From contig JABWBP010000017.1 of the NCBI GenBank assembly GCA_013360445.1, forward strand, positions 1-64,000: a stretch of DNA of 64,000 bases. The letters run 5' to 3'. A program made the position numbers and the translations under genes. The notes under the pieces were generated by a model. The model had not been told where the DNA came from. It did not search any database and saw nothing but the letters and a program-made list of their open reading frames with translations. Of this stretch, positions 63,689 to 64,000 are shown in pieces. The DNA is from Calditrichaceae bacterium (GTDB lineage: Bacteria > Calditrichota > Calditrichia > RBG-13-44-9 > J075). How positions within the stretch are numbered: the stretch's first letter is position 1; each line of letters begins with the position of its first letter.

Positions 63689-64000
63689 TTAACTCTCCAG
63701 CTCCATCGTCACCGGCACGGGATTGCAGATAATATCCAGCACCGGCGAGGTTTTCTTAACATATTCGAACAACTCTGCTAACTTTTCACGCGGAGCCTCG
63801 CTTTTGATACGGCAGTTGAGGTGTATGCCCCGGTAACCCGGGCGCACCTTTTCCGAAAGTCCCAGGAAACCGTGCAGATCAATTCCCCCTTCCAACTCGA
63901 ATTGCAACTCCTCGATTTTAATCCCCTGCGCTGCAGCGTTATAAGCCAGGCCTACCGCCAGGCAGGAGGCCAGCGCGGCCAGCACGGTTTCCACGGCATT
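63689..64000 (-). CDS. OsmC-family protein (partial, 5' end outside the window)
   Basis: The last 104 codons of an OsmC/Ohr-like thiol peroxidase. ETVLAALASCLAVGLA holds the first redox cysteine. The second family cysteine (in CPV) is Ser here (TSPVLDIICNPVPV), although a nearby Cys (IIC) exists. The frame continues beyond 64000; the apparent Met at 63994 is an internal GTG. Members reduce organic peroxides or bind sulphur species. Its stop is 43 nt before the haemoglobin gene. Confidence 0.85.
   Translation of the reverse strand, partial: NAVETVLAALASCLAVGLAYNAAAQGIKIEELQFELEGGIDLHGFLGLSEKVRPGYRGIHLNCRIKSEAPREKLAELFEYVKKTSPVLDIICNPVPVTMELES

Overview
The window looks like a chromosomal contig from an uncultured bacterium of the FCB (Fibrobacterota-Chlorobiota-Bacteroidota) supergroup, perhaps near Calditrichota or the KSB1 lineage. 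Three large secreted proteins (36709-38532, 48783-50552, 50780-52147) end in the YPNPFN-type C-terminal sorting domain that is exported by type IX secretion in this supergroup. There is a TonB-dependent receptor with a carboxypeptidase-regulatory domain, a NagZ/beta-lactamase fusion, and a SUF operon led by an Rrf2 regulator. The lineage call is inference; no rRNA or other phylogenetic marker gene is present.

Layout. 1-801: a Phd/ParE-type toxin-antitoxin pair whose toxin 3' end is replaced by a repeat. 802-9408: MrfA-like helicase, PepD dipeptidase, dicarboxylate/amino-acid symporter, B12-binding radical SAM protein, M48 protease and a small membrane protein. 9561-10837: two hydrophobic membrane proteins, the second A+T-rich. 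11187-19611: HerA-like ATPase, DUF3616 protein, NagZ/serine-hydrolase fusion, M28 peptidase and a VOC protein. 19616-24232: DUF72, a PD-(D/E)XK protein, an MBL/beta-CASP protein and an EamA transporter. 24233-34859: a fused 2-oxoacid dehydrogenase E1, then the SUF Fe-S assembly cluster (rrf2-sufB-sufC-sufD-sufS-sufU-sufT, bacilliredoxin, Rieske ferredoxin, second sufU). 36600-46900: a lower-G+C block holding a Ser/Thr kinase, a TonB receptor, a sigma-54 activator and an FG-GAP/ASPIC secreted protein. 46897-54624: HAD phosphatase, SDR, two more secreted proteins and a cation-chloride-cotransporter-like permease. 54975-60414: a 35-aa basic protein, a thiolase/FadB beta-oxidation pair and an MFS transporter. 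60508-64000: an FAD oxidase, a small protein, an ArsM-like methyltransferase, a truncated haemoglobin and an OsmC protein.

Most notable. (1) The methyltransferase at 62333-63133 is interrupted by a single in-frame UGA exactly where ArsM-type enzymes carry a conserved arsenic-binding cysteine. The frame stays open and family-like for 72 more residues to the normal family length, and a SECIS-like hairpin starts 11 nt after the UGA. I call it a candidate selenoprotein. (2) The intergenic DNA is packed with many families of dyad repeats. Each is a short word repeated on the left and its complement on the right. They abut or supply stop codons, nest inside one another, bracket sufT, cut off a toxin gene and are translated in frame inside the NagZ fusion. 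(3) The FadB-like protein has Asn at the expected catalytic His of its dehydrogenase half, and its partner thiolase is also altered at an active-site loop.

How the genes work together: the SUF genes form one Fe-S assembly unit, probably controlled by their own Fe-S-sensing Rrf2 protein. Thiolase and FadB form a beta-oxidation module. The kinase, TonB receptor and sigma-54 activator look like one uptake/signalling operon. No tRNA, rRNA, CRISPR array, insertion sequence or prophage was recognised.
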